A stretch of DNA of 57,027 nucleotides. It comes from Flavobacteriaceae bacterium. GTDB taxonomy: Bacteria > Bacteroidota > Bacteroidia > Flavobacteriales > Flavobacteriaceae. The position numbers were made by a program, and so were the translations under genes. Shown here piece by piece: positions 9,020 through 20,630 of the stretch. The notes beneath the pieces are model-generated. The model was given only the letters and a program-made list of their open reading frames with translations. It was not told where the DNA came from and made no database searches. How positions within the stretch are numbered: position 1 is the first letter of the stretch; each line of letters starts with the position of its first letter. The DNA lies in NCBI GenBank assembly GCA_017857815.1, contig JAFMCL010000018.1, positions 1 through 57,027 on the forward strand. Direction: 5' to 3'.

Positions 9020-9217
9020 ATGTCAGCAATAATAACATACATTAAGGATTCATTTGAGGAACTAAGTAATAATGTTTCATGGACCCCTCGTCAAGAATTA
9101 CAAAGACTGGTTGTGGTCGTATTGGTGTTTTCCGTTCTTTTTTCGATTTCAATTTGGGGAGCCGATACGGTTCTTTCTAAAGTAGTAGGATTTTATTTTA
9201 AACTGATTAACGGTTAA
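9020..9217 (+). CDS. secE: Preprotein translocase subunit SecE
   Basis: A 65-residue single-span SecE, the clamp of the SecYEG channel in the inner membrane. The start chosen is the ATG 17 bp after tRNA-Trp; a longer frame would run through the tRNA. An amphipathic N-terminal helix (YIKDSFEELSNNVSWTP) carries the conserved W-P, followed by one membrane span (LVVVVLVFSVLFSISIWGAD). It ends one base before the nusG start, so the two are probably translated together. Confidence 0.96.
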   Translation: MSAIITYIKDSFEELSNNVSWTPRQELQRLVVVVLVFSVLFSISIWGADTVLSKVVGFYFKLING

Positions 9218-9218
9218 G

Positions 9219-9770
9219 ATGACAGAAATAGCTTCAAAAAATTGGTATGTTATCCGAGCTGTAAGTGGTCAGGAAGCAAAAATAAAAGACTATATTATGA
9301 CAGAAATAGCTCGTTTGGGTTATTCAGAGCAGGTAGAAGATATTTTAGTCCCAACTGAAAAAGTAGTACAAATCCGAAAAGGAAAAAAGATAAATAAAGA
9401 ACGTGTTTATTTTCCAGGATACATTATGATCAAAGCAAACTTGATTGGTGAGATTCCTCACATAATTAAGTCTGTAACAAACGTCATTGGATTTTTGGGG
9501 GAAACAAAAGGCGGTGAGCCAGTTCCATTAAGAGCCTCCGAAGTCAACAGGATGTTAGGTAAGGTTGATGAATTGACCTTAACAACAGATCATATTGCAA
9601 TTCCTTTCAATTCGGGAGAAAATGTAAAAGTAATTGACGGTCCATTTAATGGCTTTAACGGAACGATTGAAAAAGTAAATGAAGAGAAAAGAAAACTCGA
9701 AGTGATGGTTAAGATCTTTGGTCGAAAAACACCACTAGAGCTAAGTTATATGCAAGTAGAGAAATTATAA
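9219..9770 (+). CDS. nusG: Transcription termination/antitermination protein NusG
   Basis: A 183-residue NusG that binds RNA polymerase and links it to Rho or the ribosome. The N-terminal NGN domain starts at KNWYVIRAVSGQE and contains VYFPGYIMIKA. The C-terminal KOW domain starts near FNSGENVKVIDGPFNGFNG. The length is normal. It follows secE by one base and precedes rplK by 64 bp containing a hairpin. Confidence 0.98.
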   Translation: MTEIASKNWYVIRAVSGQEAKIKDYIMTEIARLGYSEQVEDILVPTEKVVQIRKGKKINKERVYFPGYIMIKANLIGEIPHIIKSVTNVIGFLGETKGGEPVPLRASEVNRMLGKVDELTLTTDHIAIPFNSGENVKVIDGPFNGFNGTIEKVNEEKRKLEVMVKIFGRKTPLELSYMQVEKL

Positions 9771-9785
9771 ATGTTACAGTAGTTA

Positions 9786-9816
9786 AGAAGTTTTTAGCTT
9801 CCAATCTAAAACTTCT
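9786..9816 (+). promoter_or_regulatory. Hairpin in the nusG-rplK gap
   Basis: AGAAGTTTTTAG pairs with CTAAAACTTCT (11 bp with one bulged T) around an 8-nt loop, and no T run follows. It lies 19 bp before rplK, where an L1-type translational control site could be, but it does not show the known L1 target motif. Its function is undetermined. Confidence 0.35.
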
Positions 9817-9834
9817 ACAAATTTAATTTAAACA

Positions 9835-10278
9835 ATGGCAAAAGAAATACAAAAAGTTCTGAAACTACAAGTTCGGGGAGGTGCTGCGAATCCGTCGCCA
9901 CCGGTTGGACCCGCGCTAGGTGCCGCAGGAGTCAATATCATGGAGTTTTGTAAGCAATTTAATGCTCGAACCCAAGATAAGCCTGGAAAAATTCTTCCAG
10001 TTGCGATTACTGTTTACAAAGACAAGTCATTTGACTTTGTAATTAAGACACCTCCGGCGGCCGTTCAATTGATGGAAGCAGCCAAAGCTAAAAAAGGATC
10101 TGGCGAACCCAACAGACTCAAAGTAGCCTCGGTTACTTGGGATCAAGTTAAATTAATTGCAGAAGATAAAATGCAGGATTTAAATGCATTTACTATCGAG
10201 TCAGCCATGAAAATGGTTGCAGGAACTGCACGATCTATGGGATTCACTGTAAAGGGAGATTTTCCTTCTAATTCTTAA
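9835..10278 (+). CDS. rplK: 50S ribosomal protein L11
   Basis: A 147-residue L11 of the GTPase-associated centre. The N-terminal domain has the proline-rich [20 protein letters not shown] motif, and the C-terminal rRNA-binding domain ends in [12 protein letters not shown]. Length and position before rplA are standard. Confidence 0.99.
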   Translation: MAKEIQKVLKLQVRGGAANPSPPVGPALGAAGVNIMEFCKQFNARTQDKPGKILPVAITVYKDKSFDFVIKTPPAAVQLMEAAKAKKGSGEPNRLKVASVTWDQVKLIAEDKMQDLNAFTIESAMKMVAGTARSMGFTVKGDFPSNS

Positions 10279-10287
10279 TATTTGGTT

Positions 10288-10977
10288 ATGGCAAAATTAT
10301 CAAAAAAACAAAAGGAAGCGAGATCGAAAGTTGACAGTAAGTCGCTTTACAATCTTAAAGATGCATCCGCTTTAGTTAAAGAAATTTCGACATCAAAATT
10401 TGATGGCTCGGTTGACTTGGCGATTCGATTGAGTGTTGATCCAAGAAAAGCAAATCAGATGGTTAGAGGCGTTGTTACCCTTCCTCATGGGACAGGTAAA
10501 GTCCTTCGCGTTTTAGCATTGGTAACTCCTGATAAGGAAGCCGAGGCTACAGAAGCCGGTGCTGATTTCGTTGGACTAGATGAATACCTCAAGAAAATCA
10601 AAGAAGGATGGACTGACGTAGATGTTATTGTTACTATGCCTAGTGTTATGGGGAAATTAGGACCATTAGGTAAAGTATTAGGCCCAAGGGGTTTGATGCC
10701 TAACCCTAAGACAGGAACCGTAACAATGGACATCAAGAAAGCAGTTACTGATGTAAAAGGTGGTAAGATTGACTTTAAGGTAGACAAAACAGGTATTATA
10801 CATGCGTCTATCGGAAAAGTATCTTTCGAAGCAAAAAAGATTGAGGAGAATGCGGATGAATTATTAAATACAATTCAAAAGCTAAGACCAACAACAATCA
10901 AAGGAACCTATGTAAAAAGTATTTTTATGTCCAGTACCATGAGTCCAAGTATCGGTATTGAAAATAAAATAGCTTAG
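10288..10977 (+). CDS. rplA: 50S ribosomal protein L1
   Basis: A 229-residue L1 of the ribosomal stalk. In many bacteria it also represses its own operon. The signature [12 protein letters not shown] is present. The ATG start is preferred over a TTG six bases upstream because the protein then begins [11 protein letters not shown], as in relatives. It starts 9 bp after the rplK stop. Confidence 0.98.
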   Translation: MAKLSKKQKEARSKVDSKSLYNLKDASALVKEISTSKFDGSVDLAIRLSVDPRKANQMVRGVVTLPHGTGKVLRVLALVTPDKEAEATEAGADFVGLDEYLKKIKEGWTDVDVIVTMPSVMGKLGPLGKVLGPRGLMPNPKTGTVTMDIKKAVTDVKGGKIDFKVDKTGIIHASIGKVSFEAKKIEENADELLNTIQKLRPTTIKGTYVKSIFMSSTMSPSIGIENKIA

Positions 10978-10993
10978 TCTTAAATCTCAGGGA

Positions 10994-11509
10994 ATGACAA
11001 AACACGAAAAAGCAGAAGTAATTGAAGATTTAACCGCTGCATTAGCAGGGACAAAAAATCTCTATTTGACAGACATTGCAGGACTTAATGCCAAACAAAC
11101 TTCGGCATTACGAAGAGCATGTTTTAAATCAAACATCACCCTTTCCGTTGTTAAAAACACACTCTTGGCGAAAGCTATGGAGGCATCGGACAAGGACTAT
11201 GGAGAGTTGCATTCTATTTTGAAGGGCAATACTTCATTGATGTTTTCGGAAGCTGGAAATACGCCAGCAAAATTAATTAAAGAATTTCGAAAGAAATCGG
11301 ATAAACCATTATTGAAAGGAGCGTTTATTGAAGAAGCAGTTTATATCGGTGATGACCAACTTGACGCCTTGGTGTCGATCAAGTCTCGCGAAGAATTAAT
11401 TGCAGATATCGTTGCGCTTTTACAATCTCCTGCGAAGAACGTTGTTTCAGCGCTCAAGTCGGCTGGTGGAAATCTTTCGGGAATATTACAAACATTATCA
11501 GAACGATAG
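10994..11509 (+). CDS. rplJ: 50S ribosomal protein L10
   Basis: A 171-residue L10 that anchors the L7/L12 dimers on the 50S stalk. The N-terminal rRNA-binding part (ALRRACFKSNITLSVVKNTL) and the helical L7/L12-binding tail (ADIVALLQSPAKNVVSAL) are clear. An AGGGA stretch just before the ATG is one of the few Shine-Dalgarno-like sequences in this window. Confidence 0.98.
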   Translation: MTKHEKAEVIEDLTAALAGTKNLYLTDIAGLNAKQTSALRRACFKSNITLSVVKNTLLAKAMEASDKDYGELHSILKGNTSLMFSEAGNTPAKLIKEFRKKSDKPLLKGAFIEEAVYIGDDQLDALVSIKSREELIADIVALLQSPAKNVVSALKSAGGNLSGILQTLSER

Positions 11510-11574
11510 TGTTTAACAAAATGTACGCACTCAAAAATAATATAATTAAAATTAAATTTTCAAAATCGTAAAAA

Positions 11575-11952
11575 ATGGCAGATTTAAAAGAATTCGCAGA
11601 ACAACTAGTTAATTTAACCGTAAAAGAGGTTACTGAATTGGCTAATATTTTAAAAGATGAGTATGGTATCGAGCCTGCTGCTGCTGCAGTTGCTGTTGCT
11701 GGTGCTGGTGCTGGAGGTGGTGAAGAAGCCGCTGAGGAAAAAACAGAATTTGACGTAATCCTTACTGCTGCAGGTGGTTCTAAACTTGCTGTTGTAAAAT
11801 TAGTTAAAGAACTTACAGGTCAAGGGCTTAAAGAAGCTAAAGACTTAGTAGACAATGTTCCTAGTGCTATTAAAGAAGGTGTCTCAAAAGATGAGGCTGA
11901 GGGTCTTAAGGCATCTCTTGAAGAAGCTGGAGCAGAGGTTGAACTTAAGTAG
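11575..11952 (+). CDS. rplL: 50S ribosomal protein L7/L12
   Basis: A 125-residue stalk protein that recruits translational GTPases. The N-terminal dimerisation helix is followed by an Ala/Gly-rich hinge ([15 protein letters not shown]). The C-terminal domain has [20 protein letters not shown]. Codons in the hinge are strongly biased to GCT/GGT, as expected for a highly expressed gene. Confidence 0.98.
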   Translation: MADLKEFAEQLVNLTVKEVTELANILKDEYGIEPAAAAVAVAGAGAGGGEEAAEEKTEFDVILTAAGGSKLAVVKLVKELTGQGLKEAKDLVDNVPSAIKEGVSKDEAEGLKASLEEAGAEVELK

Positions 11953-11973
11953 TTCTAACTTCTACCTTATTTC

Positions 11974-12010
11974 GGTTTAGGTCTTTGGAGTTGCTCTAAA
12001 GGCCTAAACC
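11974..12010 (+). promoter_or_regulatory. Strong hairpin between rplL and rpoB (attenuator or processing site)
   Basis: GGTTTAGG pairs with CCTAAACC as the outer stem, and CTTT.GAG with CTC.AAAG continues inside to a 3-nt TTG loop. Only ATTTTG follows, so it is a poor terminator. This is the place where other bacteria reduce rpoBC relative to rplJL by attenuation or RNase III cleavage. That role is inferred here. Confidence 0.6.
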
Positions 12011-12075
12011 ATTTTGTGTTTCATATACCCCCAAGCTATAAACCCTCATTATCGAGTAACAAAAAATTAACGTAG

Positions 12076-15000
12076 ATGCCGAATACACAATTGAATAGAG
12101 TCAGTTTTGCCGGTGCAAAAGACTCACCAGACTATCCAGATTTCTTGGATATTCAAATTAAATCTTTCCAAGATTTTTTTCAGCTTGAAACAAAATCTGT
12201 TGAGCGTATCGAGGAAGGTTTGTTTAATACCTTTAAAGAGAATTTTCCAATTACTGACACTAGAAATCAGTTTGTATTGGAGTTTATTGACTATTTCGTG
12301 GATCCACCTAGGTACTCAATTCAAGAATGTATTGAAAGAGGCTTGACTTATTCGGTTCCGTTAAAATCTCGTCTTAAGCTTTATTGCACGGATCCTGAAC
12401 ATGAGGACTTTGAAACCATTGTTCAGGATGTTTTCTTGGGAACAATCCCTTACATGACTCCTAGTGGTACTTTTGTTATCAACGGAGCTGAAAGAATTGT
12501 TGTTTCTCAGTTGCACCGTTCTCCTGGGGTATTTTTCGGTCAGTCTTTTCATGCCAATGGAACTAAACTTTACTCGGCAAGAGTTATTCCCTTCAAAGGT
12601 TCATGGATTGAGTTTGCTACGGACATCAACAGTGTAATGTACGCTTATATTGATCGTAAGAAAAAATTACCTGTTACAACACTTTTCAGAGCCATCGGTT
12701 TTGAAAGTGATAAAGACATATTAGAGATTTTTGATCTTGCGGAAGAAATTAAAGTGTCAAAAACTGGACTTAAAAAAGTCATGGAACGAAAGCTTGCTGC
12801 TCGTGTCCTTAAAACTTGGCATGAAGATTTTGTGGATGAAGACACTGGAGAGGTAATTTCTATCGAGCGAAATGAGATTATTATTGATCGGGATACGATT
12901 TTGGAAAAAGAACACGCCGATCTTATCTTAGAAGCCGATGTTAAAACCATTCTTTTGCATAAAGAAGATGCCCATATGGCTGATTATGCAATTATCCACA
13001 ATACACTTCAAAAAGATCCAACAAACTCTGAAAAAGAAGCCGTAGAACACATCTACAGACAGCTTCGTAATGCTGAGCCGCCAGATGAAGACACTGCGCG
13101 AGGAATTATTGATAAATTATTTTTTTCTGATCAACGATACAACCTTGGAGAGGTAGGTCGTTACAGAATGAATAAAAAATTGAATCTTGATGTAGGAATG
13201 GACAAACTTGTTTTGACCAAATTAGACATCATTACAATCGTTAAATATCTTATTGAATTGATTAACTCAAAAGCTGAGATTGACGATATTGACCACCTTT
13301 CAAACAGAAGGGTAAGAACTGTTGGAGAACAACTTTCTTCTCAGTTTGGCGTGGGACTTGCAAGAATGGCAAGAACCATACGTGAAAGAATGAATGTTAG
13401 GGACAATGAAGTTTTTACACCGATCGACTTGATCAACGCAAAAACATTATCCTCTGTAATTAATACATTTTTTGGAACTAATCAACTTTCTCAGTTCATG
13501 GATCAAACAAATCCTTTGGCAGAGATTACTCACAAAAGAAGACTATCTGCCCTTGGGCCTGGAGGACTTTCTCGTGAGCGTGCAGGTTTCGAAGTACGAG
13601 ATGTTCACTATACTCACTACGGAAGACTTTGTCCAATTGAAACACCTGAAGGACCAAACATTGGTTTGATTTCTTCTTTGGGGGTTTTTGCTAAAGTCAA
13701 CAACCTTGGTTTTATAGAAACACCTTATCGTAAGGTTACTAATGGTAAAATAGATTTATCTAAAACCATTTATTTAAGTGCTGAAGAGGAAGAAAATCAA
13801 TTGATTTCTCAAGCAAACATACCTTACGACAAAAATGGTGAGATCACTGCTGAAAAAGTAATTGCAAGAGACCAAGCTGATTTTCCTGTAGTAACTCCAG
13901 ACAAAGTGAATTACACGGATGTTGCTCCGAATCAAATAGCTTCTATCTCAGCATCTTTAATTCCTTTCTTGGAACATGATGATGCTAACCGAGCTTTGAT
14001 GGGATCAAACATGATGCGTCAAGCAGTTCCATTATTGCGTCCTGAATCTCCCATAGTGGGAACAGGATTGGAACGTCAGGTTGCTTCCGACTCTAGAGTA
14101 TTAATTAACGCTGAAGGAGATGGAGTAGTTGAATATGTTGATGCAAATAAGATTACGATTAGATATGATCTTTCTGAAAATGAAAGATTGGTTCGTTTTG
14201 AAGAAGACACAAGGAGTTATAACTTAATTAAGTTTAGAAAAACCAACCAAGGAACTTGTATCAACCTTAAGCCTATAGTTAAAAAAGGCGATCGGGTTAT
14301 AAAAGGACAAGTACTTTCACAAGGTTATGCTACTGAAAATGGTGAGCTAGCCTTAGGGAGAAACATGAAAGTTGCTTTTATGCCTTGGAAAGGATATAAT
14401 TTTGAAGATGCAATCGTAATCTCTGAAAAAGTAGTAAGAGAAGATATTTTCACCTCAATACACATCGATGAGTATTCAATCGACGTTAGAGATACAAAAC
14501 TAGGAACGGAAGAACTTACAGATGATATTCCAAATATCAGTGAAGAGGCAACCAAAGATTTAGATGAGAATGGAATGATTCGTATCGGAGCCGAAGTTAA
14601 TCCAGGAGATATTTTGATTGGAAAAATTACTCCAAAAGGAGAGTCTGACCCTTCTCCTGAAGAGAAATTACTTCGTGCCATCTTTGGAGACAAAGCTGGG
14701 GATGTAAAAGATGCTTCTTTAAAAGCACCTCCGTCACTTCACGGGGTTGTTATTGACAAGAAATTATTTACTCGTTCGGTTAAGGATAAGAGAAAAAGAA
14801 ATCAAGACAAACAAGAACTCGAAGTGCTCGAAGACAATTTTGACCTTAAATTTGATGAGCTGAAAAGCGTTCTTATAGAAAAGCTTTTCACCATTATTAA
14901 TGGTAAAACTTGTCAAGGGGTTCAAAATGACTTGGGTGAAGAGATTTTACCAAAAGGTAAAAAATATACACTTAAGATGCTCACTTCTGTTGAAGATTAC

Positions 15001-15885
15001 ACCCACCTTACAAGAGGGACATGGACAACTTCAAGCGATTCAAATCAATTAATTGCGGATTTAATTCACAATTATAAAATCAAAGAAAACGATTTACAAG
15101 GATCACTAAGAAGAGAGAAGTTTACGATCAGTGTTGGAGATGAATTGCCCGCAGGAATCAAAAAACTTGCAAAGGTTTACATCGCTAAAAAACGCAAACT
15201 TAAGGTTGGAGATAAAATGGCAGGTCGTCATGGGAATAAAGGTATTGTTGCGAGAATTGTTCGTGATGAAGAAATGCCTTTCTTGGAAGACGGGACTCCC
15301 GTAGACATCGTGTTGAACCCACTTGGGGTTCCTTCAAGGATGAATATCGGACAGATTTATGAAACAGTACTTGGATGGGCAGGTCAGAATCTAGGAGAAA
15401 AATATGCAACTCCAATTTTTGACGGAGCTACTATAGATCAGATTAATGAACTCACAGAAAAAGCAAATGTTCCATTATATGGACACACGCACCTTTATGA
15501 TGGAGGGACAGGAGAAAGATTTGATCAAGCAGCAACTGTGGGTGTGATATACATGCTTAAGTTAGGACACATGGTTGACGACAAAATGCACTCAAGATCA
15601 ATCGGACCCTATTCACTAATCACACAACAACCTTTGGGTGGGAAAGCTCAGTTTGGTGGACAACGATTTGGTGAAATGGAAGTATGGGCATTGGAGGCTT
15701 ATGGCGCTTCAAGCACATTACAAGAAATTTTGACCGTGAAATCTGATGATGTCGTCGGTAGAGCAAAAACGTATGAAGCTATTGTGAAGGGAGAAACACT
15801 TCCTGAACCAGGTTTACCAGAATCATTTAACGTTTTGATGCATGAATTGAAAGGTCTTGGACTTGACATTCGCTTAGAAGAATAA
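12076..15885 (+). CDS. rpoB: DNA-directed RNA polymerase subunit beta
   Basis: RpoB of 1269 residues. The rifampicin-binding region is wild-type ([20 protein letters not shown], then [15 protein letters not shown]), followed by the [11 protein letters not shown] motif. [12 protein letters not shown] and the C-terminal [15 protein letters not shown] that contacts RpoC are present. The protein is shorter than the E. coli form because some lineage-specific insertions are absent. It lies 31 bp before rpoC. Confidence 0.99.
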   Translation: MPNTQLNRVSFAGAKDSPDYPDFLDIQIKSFQDFFQLETKSVERIEEGLFNTFKENFPITDTRNQFVLEFIDYFVDPPRYSIQECIERGLTYSVPLKSRLKLYCTDPEHEDFETIVQDVFLGTIPYMTPSGTFVINGAERIVVSQLHRSPGVFFGQSFHANGTKLYSARVIPFKGSWIEFATDINSVMYAYIDRKKKLPVTTLFRAIGFESDKDILEIFDLAEEIKVSKTGLKKVMERKLAARVLKTWHEDFVDEDTGEVISIERNEIIIDRDTILEKEHADLILEADVKTILLHKEDAHMADYAIIHNTLQKDPTNSEKEAVEHIYRQLRNAEPPDEDTARGIIDKLFFSDQRYNLGEVGRYRMNKKLNLDVGMDKLVLTKLDIITIVKYLIELINSKAEIDDIDHLSNRRVRTVGEQLSSQFGVGLARMARTIRERMNVRDNEVFTPIDLINAKTLSSVINTFFGTNQLSQFMDQTNPLAEITHKRRLSALGPGGLSRERAGFEVRDVHYTHYGRLCPIETPEGPNIGLISSLGVFAKVNNLGFIETPYRKVTNGKIDLSKTIYLSAEEEENQLISQANIPYDKNGEITAEKVIARDQADFPVVTPDKVNYTDVAPNQIASISASLIPFLEHDDANRALMGSNMMRQAVPLLRPESPIVGTGLERQVASDSRVLINAEGDGVVEYVDANKITIRYDLSENERLVRFEEDTRSYNLIKFRKTNQGTCINLKPIVKKGDRVIKGQVLSQGYATENGELALGRNMKVAFMPWKGYNFEDAIVISEKVVREDIFTSIHIDEYSIDVRDTKLGTEELTDDIPNISEEATKDLDENGMIRIGAEVNPGDILIGKITPKGESDPSPEEKLLRAIFGDKAGDVKDASLKAPPSLHGVVIDKKLFTRSVKDKRKRNQDKQELEVLEDNFDLKFDELKSVLIEKLFTIINGKTCQGVQNDLGEEILPKGKKYTLKMLTSVEDYTHLTRGTWTTSSDSNQLIADLIHNYKIKENDLQGSLRREKFTISVGDELPAGIKKLAKVYIAKKRKLKVGDKMAGRHGNKGIVARIVRDEEMPFLEDGTPVDIVLNPLGVPSRMNIGQIYETVLGWAGQNLGEKYATPIFDGATIDQINELTEKANVPLYGHTHLYDGGTGERFDQAATVGVIYMLKLGHMVDDKMHSRSIGPYSLITQQPLGGKAQFGGQRFGEMEVWALEAYGASSTLQEILTVKSDDVVGRAKTYEAIVKGETLPEPGLPESFNVLMHELKGLGLDIRLEE

Positions 15886-15916
15886 TTTTTTAACAAAAAA
15901 CAATTGGTATTCAGTT

Positions 15917-18900
15917 ATGGCTAGAAGTAACGAAATCATTACCCAAAAAAAATTCAATAAAATAACAATCGGTTTGGCTTCTCCTGAGGTAATCTTAGGA
16001 AGCTCTAAAGGGGAGGTGTTAAAACCTGAAACCATTAACTACCGTACTCACAAACCCGAAAGGGACGGACTTTTTTGTGAGCGTATTTTCGGACCTGTAA
16101 AGGATTTCGAATGTGCCTGTGGAAAATACAAGCGTATCCGATACAAAGGAATTGTTTGTGACCGTTGTGGTGTAGAAGTTACCGAGAAAAAGGTAAGACG
16201 TGACCGTGTGGGACACATCAACTTGGTTGTACCAGTTGCTCACATTTGGTATTTCCGTTCTTTACCAAATAAGATTGGATACTTACTTGGTTTACCGTCC
16301 AAAAAATTGGACATGATCATTTACTACGAACGTTATGTGGTAATTCAACCTGGTGAGACTAAAAATGCAGAAGGAGAAGATGTCCAAGCAATGGATTTCC
16401 TTACGGAAGAAGAATATCTAAATATTCTAGAACAACTTCCACCAGAAAATCAATTTCTTGATGATACTGACCCAGAAAAGTTCATCGCTAAGATGGGGGC
16501 AGAATGTTTGATCGAATTGTTGTCTAGAATTGATTTGGAAGCACTTTCTTATCAATTAAGACACAAAGCAAACAACGAAACTTCTAAGCAAAGAAAAACG
16601 GAAGCATTGAAGCGGCTTCAGGTAGTAGAAGCATTCAAAGATGCAAACGAAAGAAGAGAGAATCTTCCAGAATGGATGATTATGAAAGTGATTCCGGTGA
16701 TACCACCAGAATTGAGACCTCTTGTCCCACTTGATGGAGGACGTTTTGCAACTTCAGATTTAAATGACCTTTACAGAAGAGTTATTATAAGAAATAACCG
16801 TTTGAAGCGTTTGGTTGAAATCAAAGCACCTGAGGTTATTTTAAGAAATGAAAAGCGTATGCTCCAGGAGTCTGTAGATTCACTTTTTGACAACACTAGA
16901 AAATCATCTGCTGTAAAAACAGATTCTAACCGCCCACTAAAATCTCTTTCTGATTCATTGAAAGGGAAACAAGGACGTTTCCGTCAGAATTTACTAGGAA
17001 AACGTGTGGATTATTCAGCACGTTCAGTCATCGTTGTAGGGCCTGAATTGAAACTTTTTGAATGTGGTCTTCCTAAAGGAATGGCGGCAGAATTATATAA
17101 GCCTTTTATCATTCGAAAACTCATTGAGAGAGGAATTGTTAAAACGGTTAAATCAGCTAAGAAAATTATAGACCGCAAAGAACCTGTTGTTTGGGATATT
17201 TTGGAAAATGTATTGAAAGGACATCCTGTTTTATTAAACAGGGCTCCTACGCTTCACCGCTTGGGTATTCAAGCTTTCCAACCCAAATTAATCGAAGGAA
17301 AAGCGATTCAATTGCACCCATTGGTTTGTACTGCATTTAATGCGGATTTTGATGGAGATCAAATGGCAGTTCACTTGCCATTAGGGCCTGAGGCCATTTT
17401 GGAATCTCAAGTTTTAATGTTGGCTTCTCACAATATTCTTAATCCTGCAAATGGATCACCGGTAACGGTTCCTTCTCAAGATATGGTGTTGGGACTGTAT
17501 TACATGACCAAAGCCAGAAAGTCAACTCCTGATGCTCCTATTAAAGGAGAAGGATTGATATTTTATTCTGTTGAAGAGGTTCATATTGCTTACAATGAAA
17601 AGCAAGTGGATCTTAATGCAATGATTAAAATTAGAACCAAAATATTTAACGAAGAAGAAGAGTTGGTTTTTAAAATTATAGACACCACTGTTGGTCGAGT
17701 ACTATTTAATGAAGTAGTTCCCGAAAAAGCAGGTTTCTTTAATGAAGTATTGACCAAGAAGAACCTTAGAGAAATTATAAGTCAAATCCTTAAGTTAACG
17801 AGCGTGCCAGAAACGGCAGCATTCTTGGATGAAATCAAAGACATGGGGTATGGTTTTGCCTTCAAAGGTGGACTTTCTTTTAGTTTAGGAGATATTATTA
17901 TTCCTAAGGAAAAAGTTGACATGATCGCTGATGCCAATACTCAAGTTGAGAGTATCACCGGTAATTATAACATGGGATTGATCACTAATAATGAGCGATA
18001 CAATCAGGTCATTGATGTTTGGACTTCTACCAACGCAAATCTTACTGAGCTTGCAATGAAACGTATTACTGAAGACCAACAAGGGTTTAACTCGGTTTAC
18101 ATGATGTTGGATTCAGGAGCTAGGGGGTCTAAAGAACAAATACGTCAGCTGACAGGAATGCGTGGTTTGATGGCAAAGCCAAAGAAATCAAACGTTGGAG
18201 GAGGAGAGATCATTGAAAACCCAATTTTATCTAACTTTAAAGAAGGGCTTTCTATTCTAGAATATTTTATTTCTACTCACGGTGCTCGAAAAGGTTTGGC
18301 GGATACGGCCTTGAAAACTGCGGATGCAGGATATTTAACTAGACGTTTGGTTGATGTTTCTCAGGATGTTATTGTTAATATTGATGACTGTGGAACACTC
18401 CGTGGTGTTAATGTTAAACCATTAAAAAAGAACGAAGAAATTGTTGAGTCACTTGGAGGAAGAATCCTTGGTAGGGTTTCTTTAAACGATGTGAAGAATC
18501 CATCAACTGATGAAGTTCTTGTTAATGCTGGAGAACAAATCACAGAAGAAATAGTTAAGAAAATTAATGCGGCTCCAATAGAAAGTGTTGAAGTTCGCTC
18601 TGCACTTACTTGTGAAGCACTTCAAGGTATTTGCGCAAAATGCTACGGAAGAAACCTGTCTACTGGTAAAATGGTTCAGAAAGGAGAAGCTGTAGGTGTT
18701 GTTGCTGCTCAATCCATTGGAGAGCCTGGTACTCAGTTGACACTGAGAACTTTCCATGTTGGAGGGGTAGCAGGGAATATCTCTGAAGAAAATAAATTGG
18801 TTGCCAAGTTTGATGGAATTGCTGAAATTGAAGATCTTAAAACGGTTAAAGGTAAGGACACTGAAGGGAACGATGTAAACATTGTCATCTCAAGAACGAC

Positions 18901-20221
18901 TGAACTTAAATTGCTTGACGCAAACACTAAGAACCTATTAAACACACACAACATACCTTACGGATCTTTCATCTTCGTTAAGAACGGAGGAAAAATCAAG
19001 AAGGACAGTATTTTGTGTCAGTGGGATCCATTTAATGGAGTTATTGTCTCTGAATTTTCAGGAAAAATCAAGTTTGAAAACATTGAGCAAGGTTTGACTT
19101 ATCAGGTTGAAATCGATGAGCAAACTGGATTCCAAGAAAAAGTAATTTCTGAGTCAAGAAACAAGAAGTTAATACCAACATTACACATACAAGACGCTAA
19201 AGGAAACACCTTAAGATCTTATAACCTTCCGCTAGGAGCTCACTTAATTGTTAATGACGGAGAAGCAATTATAGAAGGTAAAATATTGGTTAAAATTCCA
19301 AGAAAATCTGCTAAATCAGGAGATATAACTGGAGGTCTTCCTAGGGTAACAGAGCTTTTCGAAGCCCGTAATCCTTCGAATCCTGCAGTGGTCTCTGAGA
19401 TTGATGGAGTTGTTTCTTTTGGAAAAATAAAAAGAGGAAACAGAGAAATCATTGTCGAATCAAAGTATGGTGATATCAAGAAATATTTGGTTAAACTATC
19501 AAATCAAATCTTGGTTCAAGAAAATGACTTTGTTAAAGCTGGAATGTCTCTCTCAGATGGCTCAACAACACCAACCGATATACTTAGAATTAAAGGCCCA
19601 TCAGCGGTTCAGCAATATTTGGTAAATGAAGTTCAAGAAGTTTACAGACTTCAAGGGGTAAAGATCAATGATAAACACTTTGAAGTTGTTGTTCGTCAGA
19701 TGATGCGTAAAGTTAAAATTCAAGATCCTGGAGATTCTATCTTCCTAGAAGGTCAATTGGTTTACAAGAGCGATTTCATTATTGAAAACAATAGCCTTTA
19801 CGGTAAGAAAATTGTTGAAGAATTAGGAGCTTCTGAAAACCTTAAAGAAGGACAAATGATCACTTCCCGTCAGTTAAGAGATGAGAATTCATTGTTAATA
19901 AGGGAGGGCAAAGCACCCGTAGTTGCTCGTGATGCAGCTTCTTCAACCGCGACACCAGAGCTACAAGGGATTACAAGAGCTTCTCTCCAAACTAAATCGT
20001 TTATCTCAGCAGCTTCCTTCCAAGAGACCACTAAGGTGCTCAATGAAGCAGCCGTGAATGGTAAAGTAGATTTCCTTGAAGGACTTAAAGAGAATGTAAT
20101 TGTAGGTCACAGAATACCTGCAGGGACTGGTCTTAGAGAGTATGACAATGTTATTGTTGGTTCGAAAGAAGAATACAATAGCTTGTTAATTGACAAAGAA
20201 GAAGAAGTTAATTTAGAATAA
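15917..20221 (+). CDS. rpoC: DNA-directed RNA polymerase subunit beta'
   Basis: RpoC of 1434 residues. The N-terminal zinc ribbon uses C66, C68, C81 and C84. The catalytic NADFDGD loop, with Mg2+ ligands D477, D479 and D481, is intact. The second zinc site includes C899, C906 and C909, and the trigger-loop region with [16 protein letters not shown] follows. The last stop base is directly followed by the ATG of the next gene, so the DUF3467 protein is made from the same mRNA. Confidence 0.99.
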   Translation: MARSNEIITQKKFNKITIGLASPEVILGSSKGEVLKPETINYRTHKPERDGLFCERIFGPVKDFECACGKYKRIRYKGIVCDRCGVEVTEKKVRRDRVGHINLVVPVAHIWYFRSLPNKIGYLLGLPSKKLDMIIYYERYVVIQPGETKNAEGEDVQAMDFLTEEEYLNILEQLPPENQFLDDTDPEKFIAKMGAECLIELLSRIDLEALSYQLRHKANNETSKQRKTEALKRLQVVEAFKDANERRENLPEWMIMKVIPVIPPELRPLVPLDGGRFATSDLNDLYRRVIIRNNRLKRLVEIKAPEVILRNEKRMLQESVDSLFDNTRKSSAVKTDSNRPLKSLSDSLKGKQGRFRQNLLGKRVDYSARSVIVVGPELKLFECGLPKGMAAELYKPFIIRKLIERGIVKTVKSAKKIIDRKEPVVWDILENVLKGHPVLLNRAPTLHRLGIQAFQPKLIEGKAIQLHPLVCTAFNADFDGDQMAVHLPLGPEAILESQVLMLASHNILNPANGSPVTVPSQDMVLGLYYMTKARKSTPDAPIKGEGLIFYSVEEVHIAYNEKQVDLNAMIKIRTKIFNEEEELVFKIIDTTVGRVLFNEVVPEKAGFFNEVLTKKNLREIISQILKLTSVPETAAFLDEIKDMGYGFAFKGGLSFSLGDIIIPKEKVDMIADANTQVESITGNYNMGLITNNERYNQVIDVWTSTNANLTELAMKRITEDQQGFNSVYMMLDSGARGSKEQIRQLTGMRGLMAKPKKSNVGGGEIIENPILSNFKEGLSILEYFISTHGARKGLADTALKTADAGYLTRRLVDVSQDVIVNIDDCGTLRGVNVKPLKKNEEIVESLGGRILGRVSLNDVKNPSTDEVLVNAGEQITEEIVKKINAAPIESVEVRSALTCEALQGICAKCYGRNLSTGKMVQKGEAVGVVAAQSIGEPGTQLTLRTFHVGGVAGNISEENKLVAKFDGIAEIEDLKTVKGKDTEGNDVNIVISRTTELKLLDANTKNLLNTHNIPYGSFIFVKNGGKIKKDSILCQWDPFNGVIVSEFSGKIKFENIEQGLTYQVEIDEQTGFQEKVISESRNKKLIPTLHIQDAKGNTLRSYNLPLGAHLIVNDGEAIIEGKILVKIPRKSAKSGDITGGLPRVTELFEARNPSNPAVVSEIDGVVSFGKIKRGNREIIVESKYGDIKKYLVKLSNQILVQENDFVKAGMSLSDGSTTPTDILRIKGPSAVQQYLVNEVQEVYRLQGVKINDKHFEVVVRQMMRKVKIQDPGDSIFLEGQLVYKSDFIIENNSLYGKKIVEELGASENLKEGQMITSRQLRDENSLLIREGKAPVVARDAASSTATPELQGITRASLQTKSFISAASFQETTKVLNEAAVNGKVDFLEGLKENVIVGHRIPAGTGLREYDNVIVGSKEEYNSLLIDKEEEVNLE

Positions 20222-20536
20222 ATGAGCGATCAAGGAGGAAAAAAAGAGCAGAAGATTAACATTGAAGTAGATGAAAATACCGCACAAGGTGTCTATTCTA
20301 ATTTAGCGATTATCAATCACTCGCTCTCCGAATTCATTGTTGATTTCATAACGATTATGCCAGGAGCACCAAAGGCAAAAGTCAGGTCTAGGATCATCCT
20401 TACCCCTGAGCATGCCAAAAGGTTCCAAAAGGCCTTGTCGGAGAATATACAACGCTTCGAAAATATCCATGGCGAAATTGATTCTAAGGATCAACCTCCC
20501 ATTCCCCTAAACTTTGGCCCAGCAGGCGAAGCTTGA
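20222..20536 (+). CDS. DUF3467 family protein
   Basis: A 104-residue cytosolic protein. The core (YSNLAIINHSLSEFIVDFITIMPG, then SRIILTPEHAKRFQKAL) matches the DUF3467 family, which in Bacteroidota is typically found right after rpoC. The start codon abuts the rpoC stop and a strong terminator follows 3 bp after its own stop, so it is the last gene of the rpoBC transcript. Its function is unknown; a link to RNA polymerase or phage-type antitermination is only suggested by position. Confidence 0.92.
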   Translation: MSDQGGKKEQKINIEVDENTAQGVYSNLAIINHSLSEFIVDFITIMPGAPKAKVRSRIILTPEHAKRFQKALSENIQRFENIHGEIDSKDQPPIPLNFGPAGEA

Positions 20537-20539
20537 CAT

Positions 20540-20572
20540 AAAAAACCGCTAGGAAACTAGCGGTTTTTTTTT
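20540..20572 (+). terminator. Rho-independent terminator of the rpoBC operon
   Basis: A perfect 13-bp stem (AAAAAACCGCTAG / CTAGCGGTTTTTT) with a GAAA tetraloop, ending in nine T. The A run on the other side also makes it usable for prfC, which ends 58 bp further on and runs towards it. Confidence 0.93.
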
Positions 20573-20630
20573 GGTTTAAGATTTACATAAATAATCACTT
20601 TAAATTTATACTGTCAAAAATTCTATTAAA

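Noticed and set aside
13472-13669. Rifampicin-resistance change in RpoB
   Set aside because: The positions equal to E. coli D516, H526 and S531 carry the wild-type residues.
12376-20221. Many short minus-strand frames inside rpoB and rpoC
   Set aside because: All are antisense shadows of strongly conserved coding sequence.
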